A DNA stretch of 64,000 nt from Prescottella equi (lineage in GTDB: Bacteria; Actinomycetota; Actinomycetes; Mycobacteriales; Mycobacteriaceae), in assembly GCF_020171745.1 (NCBI RefSeq), contig NZ_JAIVAH010000016.1, positions 1-64,000 on the forward strand, in the 5' to 3' direction. Positions 24,477-35,447 of this stretch are shown here, piece by piece (positions within the stretch are counted from its first letter, which is position 1; each line of letters starts with the position of its first letter). A model generated the notes under the pieces. It did no database searches, was not told where the DNA came from, and was given only the letters and a program-made list of their open reading frames with translations. The position numbers were made by a program, and so were the translations under genes.

Positions 24477-25367
24477 TCAGCGGGTCAGTGCGTACGCGAG
24501 TCCGTCCTCGATCGTGCGGTGCCGGAACTCGAAACCGGCGTCCGTCAGCACCTTCGGTACGGCCCGCTGCCCGGTGAGGACGGCCTCCCGGGCGAACTCG
24601 CCGACCAACGCGGACGCCGCGAAGCCCGGCACGATCCACGGCGTCGGCCGGTGCAGGGCGCGGCCCATCGCGGACGTGAAATCCGCGTTGGTGACCGGTT
24701 CGGGCGCGCACAGGTCGACCGGGCCCCGCACGTCGTCGCCGGTGAGTACGAACCCGATCGCGGCCACCTCGTCGGGGAGGGAGATCCACGACAGGTACTG
24801 GCGCCCGCTGCCCAGGCGCCCGCCGAGACCGAGCGAGAACAGCGGACGCAGTTTGCCCAGCATGCCGCCCGTGGGGGAGAGCACGGTCGCGGTCCGCAGG
24901 TTCACGACGCGGGCGCCGGCCTCGCTCGCCCGCGCGGTGGCCGCTTCCCAGTCCCGGCACAGCGCAGCCAGGAACCCGGCGCCGGACGGCGAGCGCTCGT
25001 CGACGATCCGGTCACCGGTGTCGCCGTAGTAGCCGACAGCGCTGCCGTTCACGAGCACCGGGACGCCCGCCTCGGCGACCGCGTGGGCGAGGACGTCGGT
25101 CGTGGTGAGCCGGCTGTCCCGGAGCGCCTGCTTGTAGGCGCCCGACCAGCGTTTGTCGCCGATCCCGGCGCCGCACAGGTTCACGACTGCGTCGACGCCG
25201 CGCAGCACCCCGCCGTCGAGTTGCCCTCGGCCGGGATCCCACTGCGACTCGTCGGCGTTCGAGGGTCGTCTGCGCACCAGTCGGGTCACCTCGTGGCCGC
25301 CTGCCTGCAGTGATGTGACGAGCGCGTTCCCGATCAGTCCCGACGATCCGGCGACGACGATCCGCAT
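24477..25367 (-). CDS. SDR39U1/TIGR01777-type NAD(P)-dependent epimerase family protein
   Basis: A 296-residue extended-SDR protein. It starts [20 protein letters not shown], whose GxxGxIG motif binds the cofactor, and continues with [28 protein letters not shown] (with the catalytic YxxxD variant) and a C-terminal DUF1731-like tail from about residue 245. The ATG follows AGGAGGAG; an in-frame start 16 codons earlier is rejected. It is upstream of lipB on the same strand by 56 bp, as in mycobacteria (Rv2216). The substrate is unknown. Confidence 0.9.
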   Translation of the reverse strand: MRIVVAGSSGLIGNALVTSLQAGGHEVTRLVRRRPSNADESQWDPGRGQLDGGVLRGVDAVVNLCGAGIGDKRWSGAYKQALRDSRLTTTDVLAHAVAEAGVPVLVNGSAVGYYGDTGDRIVDERSPSGAGFLAALCRDWEAATARASEAGARVVNLRTATVLSPTGGMLGKLRPLFSLGLGGRLGSGRQYLSWISLPDEVAAIGFVLTGDDVRGPVDLCAPEPVTNADFTSAMGRALHRPTPWIVPGFAASALVGEFAREAVLTGQRAVPKVLTDAGFEFRHRTIEDGLAYALTR

Positions 25368-25400
25368 GTGTTCTCCTCCTCCGACGACTCCTGCCGATAC

Positions 25401-25441
25401 GCCGAGGGGCACCACTTCTCGTGGAAGTGGTGCCCCTCGGC
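25401..25441. terminator. 18-bp perfect stem after dlaT
   Basis: GCCGAGGGGCACCACTTC at 25401-25418 pairs with GAAGTGGTGCCCCTCGGC at 25424-25441 around a 5-nt loop. It lies 34 bp past the dlaT stop. Confidence 0.85.
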
Positions 25442-25475
25442 GGTCATTCGTGTTGCGTTCGCGATCCGCGGGACC

Positions 25476-27218
25476 TTACAGGCCCAGGTCGGCCTCGAAC
25501 GACGCGTCCTCGAGACGCTGCTTGATGGTGGTCAGGAAGCGACCCGCATCCGCACCGTCGACCAGACGGTGGTCGTAGGTGAGCGGCAGGTAGCACATCG
25601 AGCGGACGCCGATGGACTCGTTGCCGTTCTCGTCCTGGACCACGACCGGGCGCTTGACGATCGCGCCGGTGCCCAGCATCGCCGCCTGCGGCGGAACCAG
25701 GATCGGGGTGTCGAACAGGGCGCCCTGGCTGCCGATGTTGGTGATGGTGAAGGTGCCACCGGACAGCTCGTCCGGCTTGAGGCCACCGGTGCGGGCGCGC
25801 TTGGCGATGTCCGCGATCGCGCGGGCCAGGCCGGCCAGCGACAGGTCGCCGGCGTTGTGGATGACCGGCGAGAGCAGACCCTGCTCGGTGTCGACCGCGA
25901 TGCCCAGGTGCTCGGCAGCGTGGTAGGTGATCTCCTTGGCGCCCTCGTTGTAGCTCGCGTTCACATTCGGGTGAACCTTGAGAGCCTCGACGACGGCCTT
26001 CGCGAAGAACGGCAGGAACGTCAGGTTGACGCCCTCACGCTCGGCGAAGTCGGCCTTGGCCTGTGCACGCAGCGCCGCGATCTTGGTGACGTCGACCTCG
26101 AAGGTCTGGGTCAGCTGCGCGGTGGTCTGCAGCGACTCGCGGGTCTTGACGGCCGTGATCTGACGGATCCGGTTGACCTTCTGCGTGGTGCCACGCAGGT
26201 GGGCCAGCTCGGGACGCACGCCGGCGGTGGCGGCGGCCGGTGCTGCAGCAGCGGGAGCGGCGGCGGCCGGAGCGGCAGCCGGTGCCTTCGCAGCGTCGGC
26301 GGCGGCGAGGACGTCCTGCTTGCGGATGCGGCCACCGACACCGGTGCCCGAGACCTTCGACAGGTCGACGTTGTTGTCCGCGGCGAGCTTGCGCACGAGC
26401 GGCGTCACGTACGGGGCGTTGTCGGCAGACGGAGCAGCAGCGGCCGGAGCCGGCGCAGGCGCGGGGGCAGCCGGTGCCGGGGCAGCAGCGGCCGGAGCCG
26501 GCGCGGGTGCGGGGGCCGCAGGAGCGGGAGCCGGGGCAGCGGGAGCCGGGGCAGCGGGGGCCGGGGCAGGTGCCGGAGCAGCCGGAGCCGCGGCGGCCGG
26601 AGCGCCGGAGCCGATGACTGCGAGCCGGCCGCCCACGTCGACGACGTCGTCCTCCTGTGCGCTGATCTCGAGCAGCACACCGGCGACGGGCGACGGGATC
26701 TCGGTGTCGACCTTGTCCGTCGAGACCTCGAGGAGCGGCTCGTCGACGGCGACCTCGTCACCGACGGCCTTGAGCCAGCGGGTGACGGTGCCCTCGGTGA
26801 CGGACTCGCCGAGCTCGGGCATCGTGACCGGGGTGCCGGACGCGGAACCGGCGGGAGCGGCGGCAGGTGCAGCGGCGGGCGCGGGCGCGGCGGCCGGAGC
26901 CGGGGCAGCCTCGGCGGCGGGAGCCGGAGCCGGCTCGGCGGCAGCAGGCGCGGGAGCAGCGGCGGGGGCGGGAGCCTCGCCGGCCTCACCGATCACGGCC
27001 AGCTCGCCACCGATGTCGACGACATCGTCCTCCTGCGCGACGATCTTCGTCAGGACGCCGGCGGCGGGCGACGGGATCTCGGTGTCGACCTTGTCGGTGG
27101 AGACTTCGAGCAACGGCTCGTCTAGTTCGACCGTGTCCCCTTCCTGCTTGAGCCACCGCGTGACAGTTCCCTCGGTGACGGATTCACCCAGGGCTGGCAT
27201 CTGGACGGAGAAGGCCAT
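25476..27218 (-). CDS. dlaT: dihydrolipoamide acyltransferase (E2) of pyruvate dehydrogenase / peroxynitrite reductase complex
   Basis: A 580-residue E2 component. Two lipoyl domains each carry the lipoylation motif [13 protein letters not shown] (Lys43 and Lys169), joined by long Ala-Pro linkers (about 82-130 and 205-268). The peripheral-subunit-binding domain is at about 268-308, and the catalytic domain ends with [11 protein letters not shown] (His550). In mycobacteria this protein (formerly SucB) is the PDH E2 and also works with AhpD/AhpC. ATG 27218 has AGGAG upstream. It is close to lipB and lipA, which make its cofactor. The linkers are unusually Ala/Pro-rich, with short internal DNA repeats. 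Confidence 0.95.
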   Translation of the reverse strand: MAFSVQMPALGESVTEGTVTRWLKQEGDTVELDEPLLEVSTDKVDTEIPSPAAGVLTKIVAQEDDVVDIGGELAVIGEAGEAPAPAAAPAPAAAEPAPAPAAEAAPAPAAAPAPAAAPAAAPAGSASGTPVTMPELGESVTEGTVTRWLKAVGDEVAVDEPLLEVSTDKVDTEIPSPVAGVLLEISAQEDDVVDVGGRLAVIGSGAPAAAAPAAPAPAPAPAAPAPAAPAPAPAAPAPAPAPAAAAPAPAAPAPAPAPAAAAPSADNAPYVTPLVRKLAADNNVDLSKVSGTGVGGRIRKQDVLAAADAAKAPAAAPAAAAPAAAAPAAATAGVRPELAHLRGTTQKVNRIRQITAVKTRESLQTTAQLTQTFEVDVTKIAALRAQAKADFAEREGVNLTFLPFFAKAVVEALKVHPNVNASYNEGAKEITYHAAEHLGIAVDTEQGLLSPVIHNAGDLSLAGLARAIADIAKRARTGGLKPDELSGGTFTITNIGSQGALFDTPILVPPQAAMLGTGAIVKRPVVVQDENGNESIGVRSMCYLPLTYDHRLVDGADAGRFLTTIKQRLEDASFEADLGL

Positions 27219-27523
27219 TTCTTTTGACTCCTCGACAGTTGTGTTCGGGTTGTTGAGTTTTGTCGACTTGTGGTCGAAAACCATTGTGCTCGAGAAGCAC
27301 GGTTCCGGCGGCGTTGTACGACGTTTCCGAGGCGCCTCACTCCGGTGGTGTGCTGCGCTTCGGAACCGTCGTGCGGCGCCTTCCGCCCATCCTTTCATTG
27401 ATGCCCAGAGCGCGTCGTGCGAGGGGCGTGTCATGTGAATTTCCTCGTCGCCGCCGCCTCCTCCTGGCAAAATCGGACAGATCGCTGCGGAGTCGTCCGC
27501 GTTGCGCCGGGAGGAGAGTTCAC
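27219..27523. other. 305-bp intergenic region between divergent dlaT and the small basic-protein gene
   Basis: It holds two divergent promoter regions. On the dlaT side there is an A/T-rich stretch (TTGTTGAGTTTTGTCGACTTGTG). No gene, hairpin or riboswitch is seen. Confidence 0.4.
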
Positions 27524-27886
27524 GTGGGGTTGTTCGACCGATTCACGCGCAGGGGTGGGGCGCGTCCGAGGGCGGGGGTCGAGTCCGACGCGCGTCAGCT
27601 GGCGGACTGGGCGGCTACGCACCGGGGCGTCGAGGCCTACATCGAGCCGGAGACCACCGTCACGGAGCTGACCGTGGTGCTCGTCGCGTACGACGGCGAA
27701 TGGACCCGGCGCAAGGTCGGCGGCGAGCGCGGCGCCCGCAAGCTCGGCCAGGACCTGAAGATCCCCGTCTACGACGTGCGCAAGACCGGGTACCCGCAGC
27801 GAATGCGTGACTACGACAACCGCCGCCGGATCGAGCGCAAACGCGAACGTCAGCGCGAACTGCTCCAACGCGACCGGGACCTGTGA
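27524..27886 (+). CDS. conserved small protein of unknown function, strongly basic C-terminus
   Basis: A 120-residue cytoplasmic protein, GTG start at 27524 after GAGGAGAG. The N-terminal half has [20 protein letters not shown], and a strand pattern [20 protein letters not shown] follows. The last 25 residues are almost all Arg/Lys/Glu ([20 protein letters not shown]), a charged helix that could bind nucleic acid. It sits in the PDH-E2/leucyl-aminopeptidase interval. I do not recognise a named family. Confidence 0.75.
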   Translation: MGLFDRFTRRGGARPRAGVESDARQLADWAATHRGVEAYIEPETTVTELTVVLVAYDGEWTRRKVGGERGARKLGQDLKIPVYDVRKTGYPQRMRDYDNRRRIERKRERQRELLQRDRDL

Positions 27887-27896
27887 CCCCGGCCTT

Positions 27897-27933
27897 GCCC
27901 GGGGATCCGTCGAACGTCGACGGATCCCCGGGC
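27897..27933. terminator. 17-bp perfect stem between convergent genes
   Basis: GCCCGGGGATCCGTCGA at 27897-27913 pairs with TCGACGGATCCCCGGGC at 27917-27933 around a 3-nt loop. It terminates the small basic-protein gene and pepA. Confidence 0.85.
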
Positions 27934-27953
27934 ACGTGCTGCCTTGCGGTGGG

Positions 27954-29480
27954 CTAGCCGTTGGCGGCGATGTCCTCGATCACCGAGATCATCGTGCGGA
28001 CCGGGACACCGGTGCCGCCCTTGCCGATGTACCCGAACGGGCCGCCGGTGTTGAACGCCGGGCCGGCGACGTCGAGGTGCGCCCACTGCACGTCGTCGGC
28101 GACGAACTCCTTGAGGAAGATCGCGGCCGCGAGCATGCCGCCCCAGCGGTGCGGGGTGACGTTCGCGAGGTCGGCGACCCGGGAGTTCAGGTCGGCGCGC
28201 AGCTCGGCCGGCATCGGCATCGGCCACGCGTTCTCGCCGATCTCCTGCGAGATCGTCGCGACCCGGTCACGGAAGTCGTCGGTACCCATGACGCCGGCGG
28301 TGCGGTTGCCGAGCGCCACCATCTGCGCGCCGGTCAGCGTCGCGGTGTCGATGAGGTAGTCGGGGTTGTCCTCGCACGCTCGGGCGATCGCGTCGGCCAG
28401 GATCAGGCGGCCCTCGGCGTCGGTGTTGATGACCTCGACGGTGGTGCCGCCGTACTGGGTGAGCACGTCGCCGGGACGCTGCGCCGTCGACGACGGCATG
28501 TTCTCCGCCATCGGCACCCACGCGGTGACGTCGACCGGCACGCCCAGCTTCGCGGCGAGCACGACGGTGGCGACGACGGCCGCCGCACCACCCATGTCGG
28601 AGGTCATGTTCTCCATGCCGGCGGCCGGCTTGATGGAGATGCCACCGGTGTCGAACGTGACGCCCTTGCCGACCAGCGCGACCTTCTTGACGCCGCGGCG
28701 CTTGCCGGACGAGTAGGTCATCTGCACCAGGCGCGGCGGGCGCGACGAGCCCTGGCCGACGCCGACGATGCCGCCGAATCCGGCCTTCGCGAGGGCCTTC
28801 TCGTCGAGGACCTTGACCGTGAGCCCGGCGGCGGTGCCGAGGGCCTTGGCGCGGGCGGCGAACTCGGCCGGGAACAGGTGACTCGGCGGGGTGTTGACGA
28901 GTTCGCGTGCGGTGGCGACGGCCTCGGCGATCGCGGTCGACCGGGCCAGGACGTCCTTCGTCACCTTCGTGCGCGGCGACTCGACGAGCAGTTCGACGCG
29001 GGCCAGCGGCCGCGCGCCGGCGCCCGGCGCCGACTTGGCCTTGAATTCGCTGTACGCGTAGGCGCCCAGGAAGAAGCCCTCCGCGGCGGCACCGAGATCG
29101 ACGGCAGAGAGCGTGGTCGCGGCGGTCGCAACACCGGACAGCGCGCGGGCGGCAACACCGGCGGACTTGCGGACCTGCTCGCCGTCGATCTTGTCGGCGG
29201 CGCCGAGCCCGACGGCCAGCACGCTCGACACCGGCAGTGCGGCGGGGGCAGGTACCCGAGTGAGTTCCTCGGCCTTGCCGGTCGCGCCGACCGCCTGCAG
29301 GTCGTCGAGCAGCCCCGCGAGCACCGCCTCGTCCACGCCGGCGCCGACGAGCGCCTCGGGCCCGTCGGATCCGGTCGTGAGACCGATCACGAGCACGTCG
29401 GCCCGCTTTCCGATCGATCCGGCCAGTGCCAGTTCGGGGCCCAGGGGGCGAATGGGTGACGAGGTTGCGGGCACGGGCAT
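27954..29480 (-). CDS. pepA: leucyl aminopeptidase, M17 family
   Basis: A 508-residue cytosolic two-metal aminopeptidase. The N-terminal macro-like domain spans about 1-180. The catalytic domain has [19 protein letters not shown], with the metal-binding Lys/Asp, and the signature [13 protein letters not shown] carrying Asp and Glu ligands and the catalytic Arg. Mycobacterial orthologues are called PepB (Rv2213). It is divergent from gcvT, separated by 102 bp. Confidence 0.95.
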   Translation of the reverse strand: MPVPATSSPIRPLGPELALAGSIGKRADVLVIGLTTGSDGPEALVGAGVDEAVLAGLLDDLQAVGATGKAEELTRVPAPAALPVSSVLAVGLGAADKIDGEQVRKSAGVAARALSGVATAATTLSAVDLGAAAEGFFLGAYAYSEFKAKSAPGAGARPLARVELLVESPRTKVTKDVLARSTAIAEAVATARELVNTPPSHLFPAEFAARAKALGTAAGLTVKVLDEKALAKAGFGGIVGVGQGSSRPPRLVQMTYSSGKRRGVKKVALVGKGVTFDTGGISIKPAAGMENMTSDMGGAAAVVATVVLAAKLGVPVDVTAWVPMAENMPSSTAQRPGDVLTQYGGTTVEVINTDAEGRLILADAIARACEDNPDYLIDTATLTGAQMVALGNRTAGVMGTDDFRDRVATISQEIGENAWPMPMPAELRADLNSRVADLANVTPHRWGGMLAAAIFLKEFVADDVQWAHLDVAGPAFNTGGPFGYIGKGGTGVPVRTMISVIEDIAANG

Positions 29481-29582
29481 CTCCTGCGGTGGGGAAGTCG
29501 GTAAAGGGGGTTACCGAAATCCGATGTTAGTGCCCGGATTGCGGTACGGAGGTGCGGGCGGCGTCGGCTAGCGTTGTCGCCC

Positions 29583-30683
29583 ATGAGCGACGAGCAGCTG
29601 CTGCAGGGCCCCATCCATTCCGTTCACGTCGACCTCGGCGCCACCTTCGCCCCGTTCGGCGGGTGGGAGATGCCCGTCTCGTACGCCGGCACCGTCGCCG
29701 AGCACACCGCGGTCCGTGAGGCGGCGGGCCTGTTCGACGTCAGCCACCTCGGCAAGGCGCTCGTCAAGGGCGCCGGTGCCGCCGACTTCGTCAACGCGAC
29801 GCTCACTGCCGACCTCGGCAAGATCGGCCCGGGCCAGGCCCAGTACACGCTGTGCTGCACCGAGACCGGCGGCGTCGTCGACGACCTCATCGCCTACTAC
29901 GTCGCCGACGACGAGGTGTTCCTCGTCCCGAACGCCGCCAACACCGCCGACGTCGTCGCGCGCCTGCGGGCCGCGGCGCCCGCGGGACTCGAGATCACCG
30001 ACCAGCACCGCGACTACGCCGTGTTCGCGGTGCAGGGTCCCAAGTCGGGCGAGGTCCTCGCCGCGCTGGGACTGCCGACCGACATCGAGTACATGGGCTT
30101 CGTCGACGCGGACTGGAATGGCGTGCCGGTGCGGGTGTGCCGCAGTGGCTACACCGGTGAGCGCGGCTTCGAACTGCTGCCGCGCTGGGCCGACGCGGAG
30201 GCGCTGTTCCGGGCGCTGATCGACGCGGTCCGCGCGCAGGGCGGCGAGGTGGCCGGTCTCGGAGCCCGCGACACACTTCGTACCGAGGCGGGCTACCCGC
30301 TGCACGGGCACGAACTCTCGCTCGACATCTCGCCGTTGCAGGCACGTTGCGGGTGGGCGATCGGCTGGGCCAAGCCGCAGTTCTGGGGCCGCGACGCGCT
30401 CACCGCGGAGAAGGCCGCCGGTCCGGCCCGCCGGATGTGGGGCATCAAGGCGCTCGACCGGGGTGTTCTGCGGCAGGGACAGACCGTGTCGAAGGACGGC
30501 GCGGCGATCGGGGAGACGACGTCGGGCACCTTCTCGCCGACGCTCAAGGTGGGGATCGCTCTGGCGTTGCTCGACACCGCGTCCGGGGTGGCGGCGGGCG
30601 ACGAGATCACCGTCGACGTGCGCGGGCGTAGCCTCCGATGCGAGGTCGTCACGCCGCCGTTCGTGCCGGTCCACACCAAGTAA
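29583..30683 (+). CDS. gcvT: glycine-cleavage T protein (aminomethyltransferase)
   Basis: A 366-residue tetrahydrofolate-dependent aminomethyltransferase of the glycine cleavage system. Recognisable segments are [35 protein letters not shown], the substrate-side [18 protein letters not shown] and [12 protein letters not shown], and [18 protein letters not shown]. The ATG at 29583 is preferred over a TTG three codons earlier. No glycine riboswitch is seen upstream. gcvP and gcvH are not in the window. Confidence 0.95.
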   Translation: MSDEQLLQGPIHSVHVDLGATFAPFGGWEMPVSYAGTVAEHTAVREAAGLFDVSHLGKALVKGAGAADFVNATLTADLGKIGPGQAQYTLCCTETGGVVDDLIAYYVADDEVFLVPNAANTADVVARLRAAAPAGLEITDQHRDYAVFAVQGPKSGEVLAALGLPTDIEYMGFVDADWNGVPVRVCRSGYTGERGFELLPRWADAEALFRALIDAVRAQGGEVAGLGARDTLRTEAGYPLHGHELSLDISPLQARCGWAIGWAKPQFWGRDALTAEKAAGPARRMWGIKALDRGVLRQGQTVSKDGAAIGETTSGTFSPTLKVGIALALLDTASGVAAGDEITVDVRGRSLRCEVVTPPFVPVHTK

Positions 30684-30736
30684 CGCTCGGTACCAGGGAA
30701 AAAGCGGCGAAACTCCGTTAGATAGGATCACGGCTT

Positions 30737-31840
30737 ATGACAGACGGCCTCGAATTCGCGCGCACCCAGCATCCTTCTCCCGCGACCGAAGAGGCGCGGC
30801 GTGAAATTCTGGAGGCGCCCGGGTTCGGTCGGTACTTCACCGATCACATGGTCTCGATCATGTACACCGAGGGCCGCGGCTGGCACGACGCCGAGGTGCT
30901 GCCCTACGGGCCGATCGAACTCGACCCGGCCGGCATGGTCCTGCACTACGGCCAGGCCATCTTCGAGGGCCTCAAGGCCTACCGTCAGCCGGGCGGCGGC
31001 ATCTCGTCGTTCCGTCTGACCGCGAACGCCGAGCGGCTGCGCCAGTCGGCCCGCCGCCTCGCGATGCCGGAGCTTCCGGACGACCTGTTCGTCCGGTCGA
31101 TCGACGCGCTGCTCGACGTCGACGAGGCGTGGGTTCCCGCCGCGGGAGGCGAGGACTCGCTGTACCTGCGCCCGTTCATGTTCTCCACCGAGGCGGGACT
31201 GGGCGTCCGCCCGGCCAAGGAGTACCGCTACCTGCTGATCGCGTCCCCGGCCGGCGCGTACTTCCCGCGCGGCGTCAAGCCGGTGAGCGTGTGGCTCTCG
31301 CGTGAGTACGTGCGGGCGGCACCGGGCGGCACCGGCGCCGCGAAGTTCGCCGGCAACTACGCCGCGTCGCTGCTCGCGCAGGCGCAGGCGTCCGACGAGG
31401 GCTGCGATCAGGTGGTGTGGCTCGACGCGATCGAGCGCAAGTACGTCGAGGAGATGGGCGGGATGAACCTGTTCTTCGTCTTCGGCTCGGGCCCCGACGC
31501 CCGCCTGGTGACCCCGTCGCTGTCGGGTTCGCTGCTGCCGGGCATCACCCGCGACTCGCTGCTGGCGCTGGCCGCCGACGCCGGCTTCTCCGTCGAGGAG
31601 CGCAAGATCAGCACCGACGAGTGGCGTGAGAAGGCTGCCTCGGGCGAGATCACCGAGGTGTTCGCGTGCGGCACCGCGGCTGTTATCACGCCGGTCGGCC
31701 GGGTCAAGTCCGCCGAGGGCGAGTTCACGATCGCCGACGGCGAGCCGGGCAAGATCACGATGGCGCTGCGCGACACCCTCACGGGCATCCAGCGCGGCAC
31801 CTTCGCCGACACCCACGGCTGGATGACCAAACTGCGCTGA
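30737..31840 (+). CDS. ilvE: branched-chain amino-acid aminotransferase
   Basis: A 367-residue fold-type IV PLP enzyme making or degrading leucine, isoleucine and valine. It shows [17 protein letters not shown], the long domain-linker and [16 protein letters not shown]. The PLP Lys lies in [16 protein letters not shown], the phosphate-binding region in NLFFVFGSG, and the end in [15 protein letters not shown]. It is 53 bp after gcvT and probably cotranscribed. Confidence 0.96.
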   Translation: MTDGLEFARTQHPSPATEEARREILEAPGFGRYFTDHMVSIMYTEGRGWHDAEVLPYGPIELDPAGMVLHYGQAIFEGLKAYRQPGGGISSFRLTANAERLRQSARRLAMPELPDDLFVRSIDALLDVDEAWVPAAGGEDSLYLRPFMFSTEAGLGVRPAKEYRYLLIASPAGAYFPRGVKPVSVWLSREYVRAAPGGTGAAKFAGNYAASLLAQAQASDEGCDQVVWLDAIERKYVEEMGGMNLFFVFGSGPDARLVTPSLSGSLLPGITRDSLLALAADAGFSVEERKISTDEWREKAASGEITEVFACGTAAVITPVGRVKSAEGEFTIADGEPGKITMALRDTLTGIQRGTFADTHGWMTKLR

Positions 31841-31858
31841 GTCGGCACAACGTTCGAC

Positions 31859-31892
31859 ATCGGGCCCTTCCGCTTCGGCGGGAGGGCCCGAT
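31859..31892. terminator. hairpin after ilvE
   Basis: ATCGGGCCCTTCCGC at 31859-31873 and GCGGGAGGGCCCGAT at 31878-31892 pair, apart from one T-G wobble, around a TTCG tetraloop. It is located 18 bp past the ilvE stop. Confidence 0.85.
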
Positions 31893-31937
31893 CGCGTTCG
31901 CGCGCGGAAGCGGTGCGCCGCGAGCTAGCGTGACGGC

Positions 31938-32141
31938 ATGTTCTGGCTCCAGGTGATCATTGCGGGTCTGCTCGTGGTCGGTGCCTACGTCGGGCTGGGT
32001 GTGCTGACCGCGATGGGTCAACTTCGTCGGGGAGGCGGTGTCCTCGCCGTGGCAACTGCGGTCCTGTTCTTCCCCGTGCACTGGGTGGCGTGGTACATGC
32101 GTGACGCACGGTCGTTCAGGCGCGCCTCGGAGCGAGGGTGA
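31938..32141 (+). CDS. small two-helix membrane protein, unknown function
   Basis: A 67-residue protein, ATG at 31938. Helix one covers about 3-25 (LQVIIAGLLVVGAYVGLGVL) and helix two about 34-52 (GVLAVATAVLFFPVHWVAW), with a basic tail RDARSFRRASERG that should face the cytoplasm. It lies between ilvE's terminator and a lipase gene 52 bp downstream. The upstream sequence gives no strong ribosome site. It is probably a real gene because of the clean hydrophobic periodicity, but I recognise no family. Confidence 0.6.
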   Translation: MFWLQVIIAGLLVVGAYVGLGVLTAMGQLRRGGGVLAVATAVLFFPVHWVAWYMRDARSFRRASERG

Positions 32142-32193
32142 TTATCGGGGAAAACACCTGACAGTCGGTTTTCGGGTGGCTACTCTGCGACCC

Positions 32194-33546
32194 ATGCGCA
32201 GATCGAGGATCTTGGCGGCAATGGGGGCAATTTCAACTCTGGTGGCGGTGTGGGGTGGTGTTGTCACGCCTCCGGTGCTCGCGGGTGCCGCCCCGGTGCA
32301 GCCGAGTGTCGACGACTTCTACCGTGCGCCGGACGGATTCGAGTCGGCGGCGCCCGGCACCATCCTGCGCGACCGGCCCGTGCAACTGGCGTCGTACTCC
32401 GCGTTGCCGTTCAATGCGCAGGCATGGCAACTCCTTTATCGGACAACAGATCTCGCTGGCAATCCCCTGGCGAGCGTGACGACCGTGATACTGCCTGCCG
32501 GCGCACCGCCTGCCGGTGGACGCCCGTTGCTGTCGTATCAGATGGCAACGGACAGTATCGATCCCGGCTGCGCGGCCTCGGTCGCCATGCAGCCCGGATC
32601 CGGTCTCGAGGCGTTCACCACTCAGGGGCAGATGACCTTCGTCGGTCAGGCTCTGCAACAGGGCTGGGCGGTTTCGGTTCCCGATCACGAAGGTCCCACG
32701 CCGCGTGTGGGCACTCCACGAGAGCCTGGTTATATAACGCTCGACGGCATCCGCGCCGCGGAGCAGTTCGCTCCGCTCGGGCTCGCCGGGGCGCAGACTC
32801 CGGTCGGAGTGTGGGGCTACTCGGGCGGCGGACTCGCGTCCGCATGGGCCGCGCAGGTGCAGCCCACGTACGCGCCGGAGCTCAACATACGAGGATTCGC
32901 TGTGGGCTCGCTGTCGCCGGATCCTGGGGCGGTCGTCCACCGTCTCAGCGGAACGCCCTGGGCCGGGCTGCAGACAATGGTTCTCGCGTCGACACGGGAG
33001 ATATTCCCCGACGCAGGACGTGAGATCGATGCACGCCTCACTCCGGAGGGCCGCGCGGCGTTGGCCGCTCCAGCTGATCAGTGCCTGGCATCGACGATCG
33101 CTACCAACCTCTTTCGCGACACCGCAGGCTACTGGACGGTCCCGTTGACGGAACTATTGCAGATGCCGGCAGTTGCCGCCGCCGTCGAGGAGACCAAGCT
33201 CGGTGGCACGGCACCTACGGCACCCGTGTATCTGTACAGCGGCGTGAACGACGAGATCGTTCCGATCGCCACCGTCGATCGCCTGGCTGAAACCTACTGT
33301 GCGGGCGGCACTCCGCTCACCTACCGCCGAGACGAGATCAGCCTGCACGCCACGCTCATCGTGACGGGCGCCGCGGACGCGCTGAACTGGCTGGGGGACA
33401 GGATCGATGGTGTGCCGAGCGCGTCGGGTTGCAACACTCAGACTCTGACCTCGACCCTGCAGGCGCCGGGTGCCGCGGAGACCTACGTGTCGACGACCCT
33501 GGGGATGGGCGACATCCTCATGGGCCGACCGATCGGGCCCCGGTAG
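32194..33546 (+). CDS. secreted lipase/esterase, secretory-lipase (LIP) family
   Basis: A 450-residue exported alpha/beta hydrolase acting on triacylglycerols or esters outside the cell. Signal peptide: MRRSR, hydrophobic 6-30, cleavage near PPVLAGAAP. The nucleophile elbow is GYSGGG with Ser210. The acid is probably the Asp in YSGVNDEIVP, and the His lies in ISLHATLI near residue 388. Conserved Cys residues (126, 307, 369 region) probably form disulfides. ATG 32194 is chosen as the start of the signal peptide. Similar enzymes are multiplied in Rhodococcus and Nocardia. The gene is an addition relative to the mycobacterial ilvE-cobS neighbourhood. Confidence 0.88.
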   Translation: MRRSRILAAMGAISTLVAVWGGVVTPPVLAGAAPVQPSVDDFYRAPDGFESAAPGTILRDRPVQLASYSALPFNAQAWQLLYRTTDLAGNPLASVTTVILPAGAPPAGGRPLLSYQMATDSIDPGCAASVAMQPGSGLEAFTTQGQMTFVGQALQQGWAVSVPDHEGPTPRVGTPREPGYITLDGIRAAEQFAPLGLAGAQTPVGVWGYSGGGLASAWAAQVQPTYAPELNIRGFAVGSLSPDPGAVVHRLSGTPWAGLQTMVLASTREIFPDAGREIDARLTPEGRAALAAPADQCLASTIATNLFRDTAGYWTVPLTELLQMPAVAAAVEETKLGGTAPTAPVYLYSGVNDEIVPIATVDRLAETYCAGGTPLTYRRDEISLHATLIVTGAADALNWLGDRIDGVPSASGCNTQTLTSTLQAPGAAETYVSTTLGMGDILMGRPIGPR

Positions 33547-33551
33547 ATCGC

Positions 33552-33589
33552 CGGGTTCCTGCTCGGTTCAGCCGCCGAGCAGGAACCCG
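33552..33589. terminator. 15-bp stem overlapping the end of cobS
   Basis: CGGGTTCCTGCTCGG at 33552-33566 pairs with CCGAGCAGGAACCCG at 33575-33589. The right arm lies within the last codons of cobS, so one hairpin serves the lipase gene and the cobS-T-U operon. Confidence 0.8.
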
Positions 33590-34329
33590 ACAGCCGTCGC
33601 GGCGACCGTGAATTCGATCGAGGCGCCGAGGACGTCACCGTTGATGCCGGCGAAGCGGCGCACGCAGTGCCGGACCAGTAGTGCCGCCGCGGCCAGTACG
33701 ACCACGATCACGACAGGTCCCTGCCACCACCGGCCGGGGACCGCCCACAGCGAGGCGACGGCCAGGATCAGTCCCCACAGCACCGCGACCCACAGCGGCT
33801 GCGAATCCGCCACCAACGCACCGAAACCGCGCGGGCTCGACGCGGGAATGCCGCGGCGACAGGCGAATACTGCGGACACCCGTCCGGCGGCGACTGCGAC
33901 GGCCACCCCGATCCAGGCATCGCTCACGCCCAGCGATCCGAAGGCCAGGGCCTGCACGCCGAACGTGACGATCAACGCGGCCACGCCGAACGGCCCGGCG
34001 CCGCCGCTGCGCATCACCTCGCGGGCCCGCTCCGGCGGGCCGTAGCAGCCCAGGCCGTCGGCCGTGTCGGCGAGACCGTCGACGTGCATCCCCCGGGTGG
34101 CCAGGGCCAGTGCGCCGACCGTGAGCAGCCCCGCGAGCATTGGGTCGAGACCGGCCCACAGCAGAACCCACAGCACTCCCGCCGCGGCCGCGCCGAGCAG
34201 CGCCCCGACGACCGGCGCCGCGGCGATCGCTCGCCGGCCCTCGACGCGGGCGATGTCCTGTGGGCCGCGCACCGGCAGCACCGTCAGCCAGGACAGCGCC
34301 GTCGCCAGGCCGGTGACCGCGGCGCGCAC
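33568..34329 (-). CDS. cobS: adenosylcobinamide-GDP ribazoletransferase (cobalamin synthase)
   Basis: A 253-residue integral membrane enzyme joining adenosylcobinamide-GDP to alpha-ribazole at the last assembly step of cobalamin. It has about seven hydrophobic helices and the catalytic acidic motif RGMHVDGLADTADGLG near residue 78. RFAGINGDVLGASIEF near the C-terminus is the second conserved motif. GTG at 34329 follows the cobT stop by 2 bp. Confidence 0.93.
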   Translation of the reverse strand: MRAAVTGLATALSWLTVLPVRGPQDIARVEGRRAIAAAPVVGALLGAAAAGVLWVLLWAGLDPMLAGLLTVGALALATRGMHVDGLADTADGLGCYGPPERAREVMRSGGAGPFGVAALIVTFGVQALAFGSLGVSDAWIGVAVAVAAGRVSAVFACRRGIPASSPRGFGALVADSQPLWVAVLWGLILAVASLWAVPGRWWQGPVVIVVVLAAAALLVRHCVRRFAGINGDVLGASIEFTVAATAVGFLLGG

Positions 34330-34331
34330 GT

Positions 34332-35447
34332 TCAGTCCGATTCCGGTGCGGTGTCGGCGTCTTCGGTGTCGGATTCCGGATCGGTGTTGTTGCTCACACC
34401 GGCGGAATCGAAGGTGGCCATGTGCGCGAGCGTCGCGACTGCACCCTGGAGGATCGGCAGCGCGGCGACGGCGCCGGAGCCCTCGCCGAGACGCATGTCG
34501 AGGCCGAGGATCGGGTCGAGTCCCAGGTGCCGAAGTGCGATCGAGTGCGCCGGCTCGGTGGAGCGGTGCCCGGCCACCCACCACTCCCGCGCGCCGGGCG
34601 CGAGTGCCTCGGCGACGACGGCGGACGCGGTGACGACGAGGCCGTCGACGATCACCGGTGTCTTCCGCGCCGACGCCTGCGCCAGGAAACCGGCCATCGC
34701 GGCCAGGTCGGCGCCGGACACGGTGCGGAGCAGCCCCACCGCGTCGCGGACGTGCGGGCGGGCCCGGCGCAGGGCGTCACGGATCGCGGCGGTCTTGCGC
34801 ATCCATCCGGCGTCGTCGACGCCGGTGCCGCGGCCGACGGCGGCGACGGGTTCGGTGTCGGTCATCGCGGCGATGAGGACCGTCGCGGGCGTGGTGTTCC
34901 CGATGCCCATCTCGCCGGCGATGAGCAGGTCCGCGCCCGAGTCGATCTCCTCGTCGGCGATCGCCCGACCCGCCGCGACCGCGCGCAGCGTCTCCTCGTG
35001 CGTGAGAGCGTCCTCACGGTCGATCGATCCCGACGAACGACGGATCTTGTAGGCCGAGACGACCGGATCGGTGTCGGCGTCGACGGACAGGTCGACGACC
35101 CGCACCGATGCGCCGGCGACGTCCGCGAGCACGTTCACGGCCGCGCCGCCGCCCTGGATGTTGGCGACCATCTGGGCGGTCACCTCGGGTGGGTACGCGG
35201 ACACGCCGTTTCGGGCGATGCCGTGGTCCCCGGCGAACACCACCACGCGCGGACGGGCGAAGATCCGCGGCGGGCAGACGCCCTGGCAGGCCGACGCCCA
35301 CACCGACAGTTCCTCGAGCCGGCCGAGCGCGCCGGTCGGCTTCGTCAGCATCGACTGGCGGGCCAGCGCCTGCTCCCGCACCCCGGCGTCCGGCGGGGTG
35401 AGTGGCTCGTAGAGGGGAGCGGACGGGCTCACGGGTTCGCTTGTCAC
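34332..35447 (-). CDS. cobT: nicotinate-nucleotide-dimethylbenzimidazole phosphoribosyltransferase
   Basis: A 371-residue enzyme making alpha-ribazole phosphate. Motifs include [61 protein letters not shown] and [20 protein letters not shown]-like sequence near the end. The catalytic Glu lies in that last block. GTG at 35447 overlaps the cobU stop (GTGA). The last 20 residues form an acidic low-complexity tail ([15 protein letters not shown]) that is not part of the enzyme fold. Confidence 0.94.
   Translation of the reverse strand: MTSEPVSPSAPLYEPLTPPDAGVREQALARQSMLTKPTGALGRLEELSVWASACQGVCPPRIFARPRVVVFAGDHGIARNGVSAYPPEVTAQMVANIQGGGAAVNVLADVAGASVRVVDLSVDADTDPVVSAYKIRRSSGSIDREDALTHEETLRAVAAGRAIADEEIDSGADLLIAGEMGIGNTTPATVLIAAMTDTEPVAAVGRGTGVDDAGWMRKTAAIRDALRRARPHVRDAVGLLRTVSGADLAAMAGFLAQASARKTPVIVDGLVVTASAVVAEALAPGAREWWVAGHRSTEPAHSIALRHLGLDPILGLDMRLGEGSGAVAALPILQGAVATLAHMATFDSAGVSNNTDPESDTEDADTAPESD

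Noticed and set aside
26430-26980. Repetitive Ala/Pro-coding DNA that might be taken for a tandem repeat or CRISPR
   Set aside because: The repeats are short, irregular and in frame; they encode the linkers between DlaT domains.
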